Source: Pseudomonadota bacterium
GTDB lineage: Bacteria > SAR324 > XYD2-FULL-50-16 > JAHJRI01
Direction of reading: 5' to 3'
Assembly: GCA_022360105.1 (NCBI GenBank)
Contig: JAKSDL010000781.1
Coordinates: 1-17,323 of the forward strand
DNA: 17,323 nucleotides
In this document: positions 5,434 to 15,000 of the stretch, piece after piece
Numbering within the stretch: position 1 is the first letter of the stretch
How the letters are laid out: every line of letters starts with the position of its first letter
Notes under the pieces: generated by a model
Told to the model about the DNA's origin: nothing
Seen by the model: the letters and a program-made list of their open reading frames with translations, nothing else
Database searches by the model: none
Program-made: the position numbers and the translations under genes

Positions 5434-7590
5434 ATGCTGCTCAAGAACAAATACCAGCTATTTGCACTGATATCCTTTGTTATCCTCAGCATCATTGCGG
5501 CTGTTATCTATTACCAATTCTGGCTCAACCTGTCTCCGGAAGAGCAGACGGTGCTGGGAAAAATTTTCAAGGACAACATCGGACCCATTTTTATTGCCTT
5601 TGTTTTAATTGTTTTTGCCTTTGGTCTGGCGTTTGATCAATTTCTAAACACCTATGTCCTGCCGCTGAAAAGAACTGTGGAGGAGTTGTCCATAGTCACT
5701 TCGGTTAATTCGTCTCATCGCATCTCCCTGGAAGGCAGCACTGAACTTGAATCCCTGGTCGATATGATCAATAAAATGGCAGATCGTATTGAATTGTCCG
5801 AACAAGAGATAGAGAAAACAATACAACAGGCCAAACGCGAATCCGAAGAGGAGAAAAACCGTCTGGCAGCAGTCATTTCCGGGTTTCCTGAAGGAATCAT
5901 AATCTGCAACATAAACTGGCAGATTCTCTTGTACAACCAGAAGGCAAGGTCATTACTAGCTGATCAATCGGACGATCAACAGGGAAACCGGATACCTTCC
6001 GACTCGCTCGGATTGGGTCGATCAATTCTGGGTATTTTGAATAAAAAACAGGTGGTTCATGTTTTTGATGAGCTGACCAACCGATTGGAAAAAGAGGAGG
6101 ATCAATCGGGATATCATTTTGCCCATACGACAAATGGTGGTGGAATGCTCGATATTCACGCAATCCCGATTATTGCCGATGACATTGAAATCTTCGGTTT
6201 TGTGCTGATCGTCAAAGATATCACCCAGAGAATGGTCGTTGAGGATCAACGTGAGGTATACCTGGATTCACTGATTACCTCAATTCGTTCTGCCATGAGT
6301 GGCATCAGGGCAGCCATGGAAACGATCATCGACTTTCCCGACATGGGAGCGGATGAATTGACCAAACTCAGGCGAATTATATTGGATGAAACCCACAATC
6401 TATCCAGCGTTATCGATTGCCCTGAAGTTGAAAGCATCCTGGGCTCTAAATCGGAATGGCCCATGGAAGATTTTCAGTGTGATGAGCTGTTGGAAATCAT
6501 CAGAAAGAAGGCACAGTCAGATTTGGCTCTCTCCATTGAGGTCCAATCCGGCGATGAGAATCTATGGATTCATGTCGACAGTTTTTCTATTGTGCATGCC
6601 GTTCTTTTCCAACTTCATAAACTTGTCTTAAAAAATGAACCGGAATGGATTCAGTGCAGATTTAAACAGTCCGGGAAATCGGTGATGTTTGATCTTGCCT
6701 GGCAGGGGGCCTCTATTTCACCACAGGATTTGAATCAATGGGTATTTCAGAGAATGGAAATTGGCGAAGCATCAATACCCCTGACTTTGAAAGAAACCAT
6801 GAGACAACATAATACGGAAATTTGGCCCCAAGTTACCTCGGATGGGTATCCATGTCTTCGTATGATGTTTCCCAAAGTCACATCAAAGCTTGTTACGAAC
6901 GATCGACCCCACACGGCTATTTCTGTTAAGAGTCGAACCGAGTTTTATGATTTTGATATCTTTAACCAGGTTGAGATTCTTGATTTTGAGGAAGACCGCC
7001 TGCTGAGCGAACTCACCTATACTGTATTTGATACTGAAACCACCGGTCTAAATCCCAAAGAAGACGAGATTATTTCCATAGGAGCCCTCAGGATTGTAAA
7101 CGGCCGCCTGCTGAGGGAAGAATCGTTTGACAGGTTGATTGATCCACATAGATCCATCCCCAAAGAGTCCATCAAATACCATGGCATCAAAGCGGATATG
7201 CTGAAAGGTCAGCCCGATATCAAAGTCATCCTGCCCAATTTTTATAACTTTGCCAGAGATACTGTCTTGATCGGGCATAATGCGGCATTTGACATGAAAA
7301 TGTTGCAAATGAAGGAAAGATCAACGGGCATTTCATTTACCAATCCGGTATTGGATACCTTGCTGCTTTCCGCTGTTATCAATCCGGCCCAAAAGAAACA
7401 TCATCTGGAAGCCATTGCCAAGCGTCTGGGAATACGTGTGATCGGCAGGCACACAGCCTTGGGTGACGCCTTAACCACTGGGGAATTGTTTTTAAAAATG
7501 ATTCCCTTGTTGGAAACAAAAAACATTTTTACTTTAAAACAAGCCATTGAAGCTTCCAGGAAAACCTATTACGCACGTTTAAAGTATTGA
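5434..7590 (+). CDS. Membrane PAS protein with a degenerate histidine-kinase core fused to a DEDDh exonuclease
   Basis: 718 aa. Two membrane helices (about residues 8-28 and 50-71) flank a short extracytoplasmic loop. A HAMP-like and coiled-coil stretch (72-140) and a PAS-like domain (about 142-260) follow. Residues 268-330 look like a DHp helix pair in which T282 (DSLITSIRSAMSGIR) sits where HELRTP-type kinases have His. Residues 345-490 resemble an HATPase fold but lack the N, G1 and G2 boxes. The C-terminus (529 to about 700) is a full DnaQ-type exonuclease with D533 and E535 (FDTETTG), D620 (HNAAFD), H673 and D678 (HTALGD). It therefore looks catalytically active as a 3'-5' exonuclease but dead as a kinase. 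DnaQ-like genes of this type occur beside acetate-switch (crbSR/acs/actP) genes in gammaproteobacteria, as I recall. The 10-bp gap to the receiver implies one operon. Confidence 0.85.
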   Translation: MLLKNKYQLFALISFVILSIIAAVIYYQFWLNLSPEEQTVLGKIFKDNIGPIFIAFVLIVFAFGLAFDQFLNTYVLPLKRTVEELSIVTSVNSSHRISLEGSTELESLVDMINKMADRIELSEQEIEKTIQQAKRESEEEKNRLAAVISGFPEGIIICNINWQILLYNQKARSLLADQSDDQQGNRIPSDSLGLGRSILGILNKKQVVHVFDELTNRLEKEEDQSGYHFAHTTNGGGMLDIHAIPIIADDIEIFGFVLIVKDITQRMVVEDQREVYLDSLITSIRSAMSGIRAAMETIIDFPDMGADELTKLRRIILDETHNLSSVIDCPEVESILGSKSEWPMEDFQCDELLEIIRKKAQSDLALSIEVQSGDENLWIHVDSFSIVHAVLFQLHKLVLKNEPEWIQCRFKQSGKSVMFDLAWQGASISPQDLNQWVFQRMEIGEASIPLTLKETMRQHNTEIWPQVTSDGYPCLRMMFPKVTSKLVTNDRPHTAISVKSRTEFYDFDIFNQVEILDFEEDRLLSELTYTVFDTETTGLNPKEDEIISIGALRIVNGRLLREESFDRLIDPHRSIPKESIKYHGIKADMLKGQPDIKVILPNFYNFARDTVLIGHNAAFDMKMLQMKERSTGISFTNPVLDTLLLSAVINPAQKKHHLEAIAKRLGIRVIGRHTALGDALTTGELFLKMIPLLETKNIFTLKQAIEASRKTYYARLKY

Positions 7591-7676
7591 AAGTGATCAT
7601 TTTTAAACACCTATCTTCAAGCTCTTTCCGGATAGACCTTGGGCGAAACCTTACCCTCCCGATAATCCCTCCCTGC

Positions 7677-7705
7677 TTGCGATCCTTGTCCGGATGATTT
7701 ATATT
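7677..7705 (+). promoter_or_regulatory. Candidate sigma-70-type promoter for sbcDC
   Basis: TTGCGA (7677-7682) and TATATT (7700-7705) are separated by 17 bp and lie about 66 bp upstream of sbcD. They match the -35 and -10 consensus at 4/6 and 5/6 positions. The 181-bp gap also has two TCCGGAT copies (7627-7633 and 7689-7695), the second inside the spacer. If the organism uses a Bacteroidota-type promoter consensus, this call fails. Confidence 0.35.
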
Positions 7706-7771
7706 GCCATCTGAATCGAAACACTTCTAAATTCAGAAATATCCGAACAGAACACCTGGTTTCATTTTATC

Positions 7772-8914
7772 ATGCGCTTGCTTCACACCTCCGACTGGCA
7801 TATAGGCCGGCAATTTCACAACGTATCCTTGTTGGAAGACCAGGCATTTATCTTGGATCAAATTGTGTCTATTGCTGCTGACCAAAAGATCGATGTGATG
7901 CTACTGGCTGGGGATGTGTATGACAGATCGGTGCCCCCGGCCAGTGCGGTGGCACTTTTAGATGATGTTTTTAACAGGATTTGCCGGGACTTAAATATAC
8001 CTCTAATCGTCATTTCCGGTAATCACGATGGAGCGGAAAGGCTTGCGTTTGGTTCCCGCCAGATGTCTGATTCCGGATTGCATATTATCAGCTCTCTTCC
8101 CCTGGCCTCAAAGCCCATAATACTGGAAGATCAACATGGTCCTGTTGCTTTTCATGCTATTCCCTATGTCGATCCGGCAGTTGTCCGACATGCATACCAG
8201 TCGGAAACCACAACTCACGATGAGGCAATTGCGTTTTTAATTGACGGGCTCAAGGACCAAATCTCAGCCCATGATCGCAATGTAGCATTGGGACACCTGT
8301 TTCTGGATGGCGGGGATCCTTCGGAATCGGAACGTCCTTTATCACTGGGAGGATTGGACAAGGTTTCCGCTGACCATTTCAGGATTTTCAACTACGCAGC
8401 CCTGGGGCACTTACACGGTCCACAAAAAAAAGATGAGGAATCTATTCGCTATTCAGGTTCTATTCTGAAATATTCCTTCTCCGAGGAGAACCAGAAAAAG
8501 GCTGTTACTATTGTAGAGATCGATAATGAAGGCACATGTACTATTGAGCAAATTCCGCTTAAACCCAAAAAAGATCTCAGGGTCCTGGAAGGCACATTGG
8601 AAGAAATATTGCGCCAGGGAACATCTGACACCGGCAAGGAGGACTATCTTCTGGTCCGATTGACGGATACTCATGCAATCCTGGATATCATGCAAAAGTT
8701 ACGGGAAGTGTATCCAAATGTCTTACACCTGGAAAGGCCCGGTTTGATGGGAAGAGGTGAGGCATACAAAACCCGGCGCGAGCTTTTGCAAAAAGGTGAG
8801 TTAAGTATGTTCAAGGATTTCTTTCAGCAGGTCAGCGGCGAGGATTTGAGCAGTGATCAATTATCGGTAATTGAAAAAGCGCTGGAAGAGATTCATCAAA
8901 AGGAGGAGCCCTAA
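7772..8914 (+). CDS. sbcD: Nuclease SbcCD subunit D (Mre11-type phosphoesterase)
   Basis: 380 aa, a normal length for SbcD. The metallophosphoesterase motifs are all present: D8/H10 (SDWHIG), D48 (AGDVYDR), N84-H85-D86 (SGNHDG), H175 (GHLF) and H213/H215 (GHLHG). These bind two Mn ions in Mre11-family nucleases. The C-terminal part is the usual capping/dimer region with a helical tail. With SbcC it forms an ATP-gated complex that cleaves hairpins, blocked DNA ends and cruciforms in the cytoplasm. ATG 7772 starts at the conserved MRLLHTSDWH and has no strong Shine-Dalgarno. It heads a two-gene operon with sbcC. The palindromic repeats elsewhere in this window are the kind of structure SbcCD attacks, but there is no direct link. 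Confidence 0.96.
   Translation: MRLLHTSDWHIGRQFHNVSLLEDQAFILDQIVSIAADQKIDVMLLAGDVYDRSVPPASAVALLDDVFNRICRDLNIPLIVISGNHDGAERLAFGSRQMSDSGLHIISSLPLASKPIILEDQHGPVAFHAIPYVDPAVVRHAYQSETTTHDEAIAFLIDGLKDQISAHDRNVALGHLFLDGGDPSESERPLSLGGLDKVSADHFRIFNYAALGHLHGPQKKDEESIRYSGSILKYSFSEENQKKAVTIVEIDNEGTCTIEQIPLKPKKDLRVLEGTLEEILRQGTSDTGKEDYLLVRLTDTHAILDIMQKLREVYPNVLHLERPGLMGRGEAYKTRRELLQKGELSMFKDFFQQVSGEDLSSDQLSVIEKALEEIHQKEEP
8901..8906 (+). promoter_or_regulatory. Strong ribosome-binding site for sbcC inside the end of sbcD
   Basis: AGGAGG lies ten bases before ATG 8917, within the last codons of sbcD, whose stop is at 8912-8914. This arrangement favours coupled translation of the two subunits. Confidence 0.7.
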
Positions 8915-8916
8915 TC

Positions 8917-11900
8917 ATGCGTCCTGTCAAAATAAAAATGACGGCGTTTGGACCTTATCCTTCGACCGAGGAGATCCGATTCAAGGAATTAGGTGAAAAT
9001 CCCCTCTTCCTGATCAACGGTCCGACAGGCTCGGGTAAAACAACAATCCTGGATGCAATCTGCTTTGCCCTATACGGCAAGAGCACCGGAGACGAACGTG
9101 AAGGCAACCAGATGAGGTGTGATCTGGCTGAGCCGGATGTGTTGACAGAAGTAGTCCTCGAATTTGAGCTTGGTGGTAAAACGTTTAAAATTAAAAGAGT
9201 TCCGGAACAACAACGACCCAAAAGCCGGGGTGAAGGCTTCACCGAGGAAAAGGCCAGGGCTGAATTGATTGAGATTCTGGTATCCGGTGAGCAGAAGCTG
9301 ATTGTTGCCAGCAAGGTCAAAGAGGCCACGGCAGAAATCGAAAAACTGACCGGCCTGAATGCAGATCAGTTCAGGCAGGTTATGGTGTTGCCCCAGGGTA
9401 AATTCAGACAATTGCTTATAGCCAATTCCGGAGAGCGGGAGCAGATATTCAGCAACTTGTTTCAGACCCGGATTTACAAGCGGCTGGAAGAAATCCTCAA
9501 GGAGCGTTCGGCAGGAATCAAAGCTGAGGTTGAAGAGTTTAATAAAACCATACGAGTCCATTTGGAAGCTGTCGGGTTGGAAAGTAAAGCAGATCTGGAA
9601 GAGGAATTAAAGGTAATAGTTCCGACATATCAGCAGGCAGTAAAAAACAAAAAAATCAAGGATCAAGCTTTCCTGGATGCCAGCAAAAACTTGCAATCGG
9701 CTAAAAACCTGGTGGAGCAATTCGATCAACTGGATGAAACGAACAAAAAACTGGAAGAGTTAACAAAACAAAAACCAGGGATCGAAAAAAAATCCAATGA
9801 ATTGCAGCAATCTGAGAAAGCTAATATTATCAAGCCTGTTCGGCAGGAACTGTCTCGCTGCCAAGCGGAAAACTCATCAGCGGCTAAAAACCGGGAAATC
9901 TCAAAGTCAATTGAAGGAAAGGCACGCGCTGAGCTGATTAAGGCCGAGCAAGAATTAAAAAACCTGGATACCCTGCAGGGTGGGCTGGATATACTCAAAC
10001 AGGAATTAAACAAGTTATCCGGTTATGAAGATCGCGCGGCGAACCTATCCAACGTTCAGAAGAGTCTGGAAAAAGCTTTACAGACTGAAAATGATCTGGC
10101 GGGCAAAGTTGCATCGGCAGCGCAAGCATTGAATAAGACAACAAAGCTCAGGGTGCAAACTGAATCGGTGTTACGGCAGATGCAACAATCCTTATCTTCT
10201 TTTTCCCAACAGCAGCTTGCCTTGCAGGAGCTGGAAGGTAAGGTAACTGCCAGGCTTGAGCTGGAATCAAAACGATCAAACTTAACAGATCTGCGTGCAA
10301 ATCTGTTAAATGCAGAACGGCACGGCAAGCAACTGGCTGAAACAGATAAAAAGAAAGAAAATGAACTCAAAACGTTGGAATTGAAATGGCACCAAGGACA
10401 GGCAGCGATTCTGGCCGGCCAGTTGGAAGTGGACCAACCCTGCCCTGTTTGCGGAAGCACAGATCATCCAAAACCTGCTGAAAATGAAGATAATGTACCA
10501 TCCCAACAAGAGCTGGAATCGGCCAGGAAAAGCAAGCAAGCTGTTACTGAAAGACTGATCAAAGCACGAGAAGATTACAAACAGGTGCTGGGGGAGGAAA
10601 AAAGCCTGCAAGGCGATGTTCTGGCATCAGAAGAAAAACTGGGACCTTATGCCAAAATGGATCTTAAAGATCTTAAAAAACAGCAAAAAGAGCTCAGTGA
10701 GACCGTCCACTCATTAACACAACAGCAAAAGCAGGCAGCTGAGCTCGAATCCAAACTGGTTGAACAAAAAAAGGAGGAGCAGAAACTCAGCAAAGAAACG
10801 GAAGATATTAAAAAGGAGCATTCTGATAACAAAGAGGAATTAGCCGGGATCAAAGCCCGAGTGGATGCAGCAATGAAGGAGTTACCGGAGGAATTCAGAC
10901 AGTCCGATGCTTTGCGGAAATCATTATCAACAAAAAAAAAGGAGATTAAGAAACAAGAGCAAGCAATTGATAGAATCCGAAAAAACCATCAGGAAAAACA
11001 TGGTGAGTTACAATCAGCCATTGCTTCGCTGAACTCGGCGAATGACATTTATAAAAAAGCTTCCGAAGCGTTAAAACAGGCAGAAGCCAACTGGTGCCGG
11101 ACTTTGGAAAAAAGCAATTTTCCTGATGAAGAGGTGTTTGAAAAGGTCCTGTTGGATGAAGCCGTCATGAAAAACATAAAACAAGAGTTGGAGCACTATC
11201 AATCCCAGGTCACCTCCACCAATGGTGCTTTGGCCCATCAAAAAAAGGAACTGGAGGGACAACAAAAACCCGATTTGAAACAACTGGAAGAGAATCTGGA
11301 AAAGCTGGCAGCAGAGAAAACCGAGGTTGAAAAAATCTGGCAGGACCTGGACAAACGCCATGCGCAACTGAATGCCTCTAATGAAAGGCTGGAAAAAGCA
11401 GCGCTCGACAAAAAGGTTCTTGAATCCAAATATGCTTTAATTGGGACGTTAAGTGATGTTGCGAATGGTCAGACAGGTAAAAAGATCAGCCTTCAACGAT
11501 TTGTTCTCAGTGTATTGCTGGACGATGTGCTGATCGAAGCAAGTCACCGTTTGAAAGCCATGAGCAAGGGACGGTATCAACTATTGCGCGTAGACGAAGG
11601 CATCGACCGGCGCAAGGTTTCCGGTTTGGATCTGGCCGTTGAAGACGCTTATTCGGGCAAAGTTCGACCCGTTGCCACACTCTCCGGAGGTGAAAGCTTT
11701 ATGGCAGCCCTTTCAATGGCCCTTGGGCTTTCCGATGTTGTGCAAAGCTATGCTGGTGGAATCAGGTTAGATACGCTGTTTATTGATGAAGGATTTGGCA
11801 GCCTGGACCAGGAATCTCTCGATCTGGCAATTCGCACACTGGTTGACCTGCAGTCAACAGGAAGGATGATCGGTGTGATCTCCCATGTAGCTGAACTCAA

Positions 11901-11976
11901 GGAACAATTGCCACTTCGACTGGATATCATTGCGACTCGCAACGGCAGTCGATTATCTCCCCTTAGAAATATTTAA
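8917..11976 (+). CDS. sbcC: Nuclease SbcCD subunit C (Rad50-type SMC-like ATPase)
   Basis: 1019 aa, close to the E. coli length. The N-terminal ATPase half has Walker A GPTGSGKT at residues 35-42 (K41) and a Q-loop region near VMVLPQGKFRQLL. Long Lys/Glu/Gln-rich coiled coils at about 190-500 and 530-850 flank the zinc hook CPVC (C509 and C512). The C-terminal half has the ABC signature LSGGES (922-927), Walker B with D957-E958 (LFIDEGFGSLD) and the H-loop VISHV. All catalytic elements are intact. Two chains dimerise through hook and heads and control SbcD nuclease access. The gene starts two bases after the sbcD stop. It ends 87 bp from the convergent giant kinase gene. Confidence 0.96.
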   Translation: MRPVKIKMTAFGPYPSTEEIRFKELGENPLFLINGPTGSGKTTILDAICFALYGKSTGDEREGNQMRCDLAEPDVLTEVVLEFELGGKTFKIKRVPEQQRPKSRGEGFTEEKARAELIEILVSGEQKLIVASKVKEATAEIEKLTGLNADQFRQVMVLPQGKFRQLLIANSGEREQIFSNLFQTRIYKRLEEILKERSAGIKAEVEEFNKTIRVHLEAVGLESKADLEEELKVIVPTYQQAVKNKKIKDQAFLDASKNLQSAKNLVEQFDQLDETNKKLEELTKQKPGIEKKSNELQQSEKANIIKPVRQELSRCQAENSSAAKNREISKSIEGKARAELIKAEQELKNLDTLQGGLDILKQELNKLSGYEDRAANLSNVQKSLEKALQTENDLAGKVASAAQALNKTTKLRVQTESVLRQMQQSLSSFSQQQLALQELEGKVTARLELESKRSNLTDLRANLLNAERHGKQLAETDKKKENELKTLELKWHQGQAAILAGQLEVDQPCPVCGSTDHPKPAENEDNVPSQQELESARKSKQAVTERLIKAREDYKQVLGEEKSLQGDVLASEEKLGPYAKMDLKDLKKQQKELSETVHSLTQQQKQAAELESKLVEQKKEEQKLSKETEDIKKEHSDNKEELAGIKARVDAAMKELPEEFRQSDALRKSLSTKKKEIKKQEQAIDRIRKNHQEKHGELQSAIASLNSANDIYKKASEALKQAEANWCRTLEKSNFPDEEVFEKVLLDEAVMKNIKQELEHYQSQVTSTNGALAHQKKELEGQQKPDLKQLEENLEKLAAEKTEVEKIWQDLDKRHAQLNASNERLEKAALDKKVLESKYALIGTLSDVANGQTGKKISLQRFVLSVLLDDVLIEASHRLKAMSKGRYQLLRVDEGIDRRKVSGLDLAVEDAYSGKVRPVATLSGGESFMAALSMALGLSDVVQSYAGGIRLDTLFIDEGFGSLDQESLDLAIRTLVDLQSTGRMIGVISHVAELKEQLPLRLDIIATRNGSRLSPLRNI

Positions 11977-12063
11977 GTTTTTGCTGAATGGAAAGCCAGG
12001 TAAGCTTTTCATTATGCTCTTAACCAAGTGAGATTATGTTTGCTTGGGGATGAAATGGGAAAG
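11977..12063. other. Convergent intergenic gap with weak hairpins
   Basis: Two weak stems are visible: AAAGC/GCTTT (11992-11996/12004-12008, followed by TCATT) and CCAAG/CTTGG (12024-12028/12043-12047). Either could help end transcription of sbcDC or of the opposing gene, but neither has a good T-tract, so no terminator is called. Confidence 0.3.
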
Positions 12064-15000
12064 TTATATCGGAGCAGAATCAGTCTGTTTTTTGAAGGTC
12101 AGGATAAAGGTGGCTCCCTGGCCAATACCTTTGCTCTCTGCATTGATTGAGCCTCTCATATCAGCCATATAGTTAGCACAGGTGTGGAGTGCGAACCCCT
12201 GGCTATCCCTTTTTGTGGTGTAACCCTGGGTGAAGATTTTGGTGAGGTTTTCCTGCTTAATTCCCCTTCCTTTGTCAGAAATTCTAAGAATAACCGATTC
12301 ATCGCTTTCTTCTCCCTGCACCAAAATTTGTCTGTTTTCCGGAGACAGATCGATCATCGCATCCACAGAGTTATTAATGATGCTGATTAAAATGTGCATG
12401 AGTTTGACTTTTTGAATGGGAATACTTTGCATGGGTTTTAACTGATTGACTATCCGGACACCGTTTCTTTCAATTAATCCGGCTTGTATGGTGAGAATAT
12501 CTTCTACAACCTGCGAAAGTTCAAGCATTTCATTTTGCGAGTCAATTCCTATGTAATTCTTCTGGGTGTTGATGGCTGTGGAGATCATTTCCAACTTTTC
12601 CCCCAGCCTCTTTACATCTGCATAGTAGCCCGTGAATTCTTCACTCAGCTCCTTTTCTACCATGGCATAATACTTAAGCAGCAAAACTCCTTTGGGATCA
12701 TCCAAAATAAAAGATTCCAGAGAATCCATGTTTTCGTCTAACAATTGATTGGCCCTCTGAAGATCCGATAATCCTGAAGAAGAGGACATCTTTTCCAGGG
12801 ATTGTATGGAAACATGGGCACTGTTGAGGATGTTTCCGATGTTGTGAAGGATATCAGCCGCAATATCAGCCATTCCGGCCCGATGAGCCTTTTCCAGTAA
12901 TTCCTTTTGTGCCTTTTTCAATTGCTTGGACCGCTCATCCACCAGCTCTTCCAGGTGTTCTCTGTAATTTGCCAGTTCATCTTCGGCCTTCTTGCGTGTG
13001 GTGATATCGCGTAATACACCTATATAACTGGGCTCCGGCTCTTCACCAAATACAGAACTTTTCATTTGCAACTCTCCCCAGAATCGGGTTCCATCTTTGC
13101 GAATACATTCCAATTGCAGACTTAGCCTTTGCTCAGTTCCGCTTTTTAGGTTGTGAGCACTTTCATAAAAGGCTTCAGTTGCCATCTTTTCTGATTCGGG
13201 AGTAAGGTAGTCTGCTGATTTCAATTTAACGAATTCTTCAGGAGTATAGCCAACCAGCCTGGTGATGGAAGGACTGATGAAGGTGAATTTCCCGCGGAGA
13301 TTCATGGTCCAGATAACAATGTTCGTGTTTTCCGTAACCAAACGATATTTTTTCTCACTGCTTCTCAGGCTTTCCTCGGCTTGTCTCCTTTCGGAGACCT
13401 CTTTCAGAAGATCATTGTATATCGAAGCGTTTTCCACTGAAATGGCAGCTTGCGAGGCCAGTATTTCGAGAGTTTTGATTCTTTCAGGTGAAAAGATTCC
13501 GGTACTGAGATAGTTTTCGAAATAGAGAATGGCCAACAGTTTTTGAGAATGGATGACCGGCATACACAAAATCGACTTAGGTTGCCGATTTTGAATGTAA
13601 CTATCTTTTTGATAGTGATGCTCCTTGGAGACATCATCCAATACCAGTGTGGCAGATGTTCTGTGAACATACCCGATAACCGAGTGGGGGACTATTTTTG
13701 ATTCCAGCAAAGGTGTTGAAGGAAAGTAGCGGACCTTATCCAGTTCCATTAAACCTTCCGCCTCGATAACCAGTTCATCACCCCTGGGCATGATCAAAAC
13801 GCCTTTTTGGGCTCCGGAATTCTCAATCATAATCTTCAATAGATTTTCAATCAGCCGATCCAGCACCATTTCGCCGGAAAGTACCCGGGAGGCTTGTATG
13901 ATCGACTTGAGATCAATCTGCTCTGTCAGTGATTCATGAGTCTGACTGCTGTGGGGAGAAACTACCGAGTCCTGACGTGAGGACAGGGACCGTTTCCAGA
14001 GGACCAGAAAGTCGGCAAACTCTTTGGTCAGATATTCCACTTTTTCAGTCATACCCCACAGTTTATAGAGTTGAATGGCTTTTCCAATGTGAACTGCGCA
14101 GACTTCCTTAATATCAAGCGTCCGATAAAATTCGGCAGCCAGTTCGTTTGCAATCGCCTCAAAACTGGTAAAACCGGCATTATAAGCTGATTCAATGGCC
14201 TGACTGTAGAGCTTCATAGCGGATATATCATTTCCACAGTTTCTGGCATGCTCAGCTTCAATGATCAGGTAAGCTGCTTCAAAATTGACCCTGCATGCCC
14301 CTGAATATATTTTGTATTCGGAGCGAATCACCTCAATGACATCATAAAAATCGTATTCTTCCGGTTTTGTATAGGCTCCGGTTCGGTAATCTCTCAACAA
14401 TGCGATGCCAAAATAAAACAGGGAATAGTGGGTGTAAACCCAGGTGGTGGCAAAGATGGCTTTGTCAGCGATGGTTTTTTTAGCATAAATGGCCATCTGT
14501 TCATGTTGGTCGGTAAGGTACAGCTGCATCAATGTCAAAAGATAGTATACAGTGACGCCGGAAGGACTGTTGCTGATCAATTTAAAACGCTTTGAACTGA
14601 AATAATCACCTTGATCGGCATTCCTGTTCTCAGCCGTTTCAACATAATACTTGATATGCACTTCAAACAATCCCAGCAACGGTTTGGAAAGGTGTTTATA
14701 TCGGCCAATGTAGTCCAAATGCTGTTTGTTTGCCCCATATATCTGTTGAACATTTTCCCCCATAATGAAATCGTTTAGCATTTCGTGCCACAAAATATTA
14801 CTGGCGCTGTCAAAATCTCCCTCCTCAAGACCGGATTTGAAATGGGTCTGAAGTTGTTCCTTGTTGAGTTTTAAATGCCTGTTAAATGGTTGGACAAAAG
14901 CCGAATACTCAAGATACATTCTGCGATCGACGTATGGATTTGGATAATTACGAGAAATGTTTAGTGCCAGTTGCCCTGCTTCTTCCGCAATTGCATACTG

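Noticed and set aside
5434..7590. The fusion protein as a true DNA polymerase III epsilon subunit
   Set aside because: Epsilon is a small soluble protein with a C-terminal polymerase-binding tail; this one has two membrane helices, PAS and a kinase-like core, and sits in a signalling operon. Only the exonuclease fold is shared.
9070..9561. 163-codon minus-strand open frame opposite sbcC
   Set aside because: It is a mirror of the Lys/Glu-rich sbcC coding strand, giving a Phe/Leu/Ser-rich peptide with no start signal. The same holds for the other minus-strand frames across sbcC.
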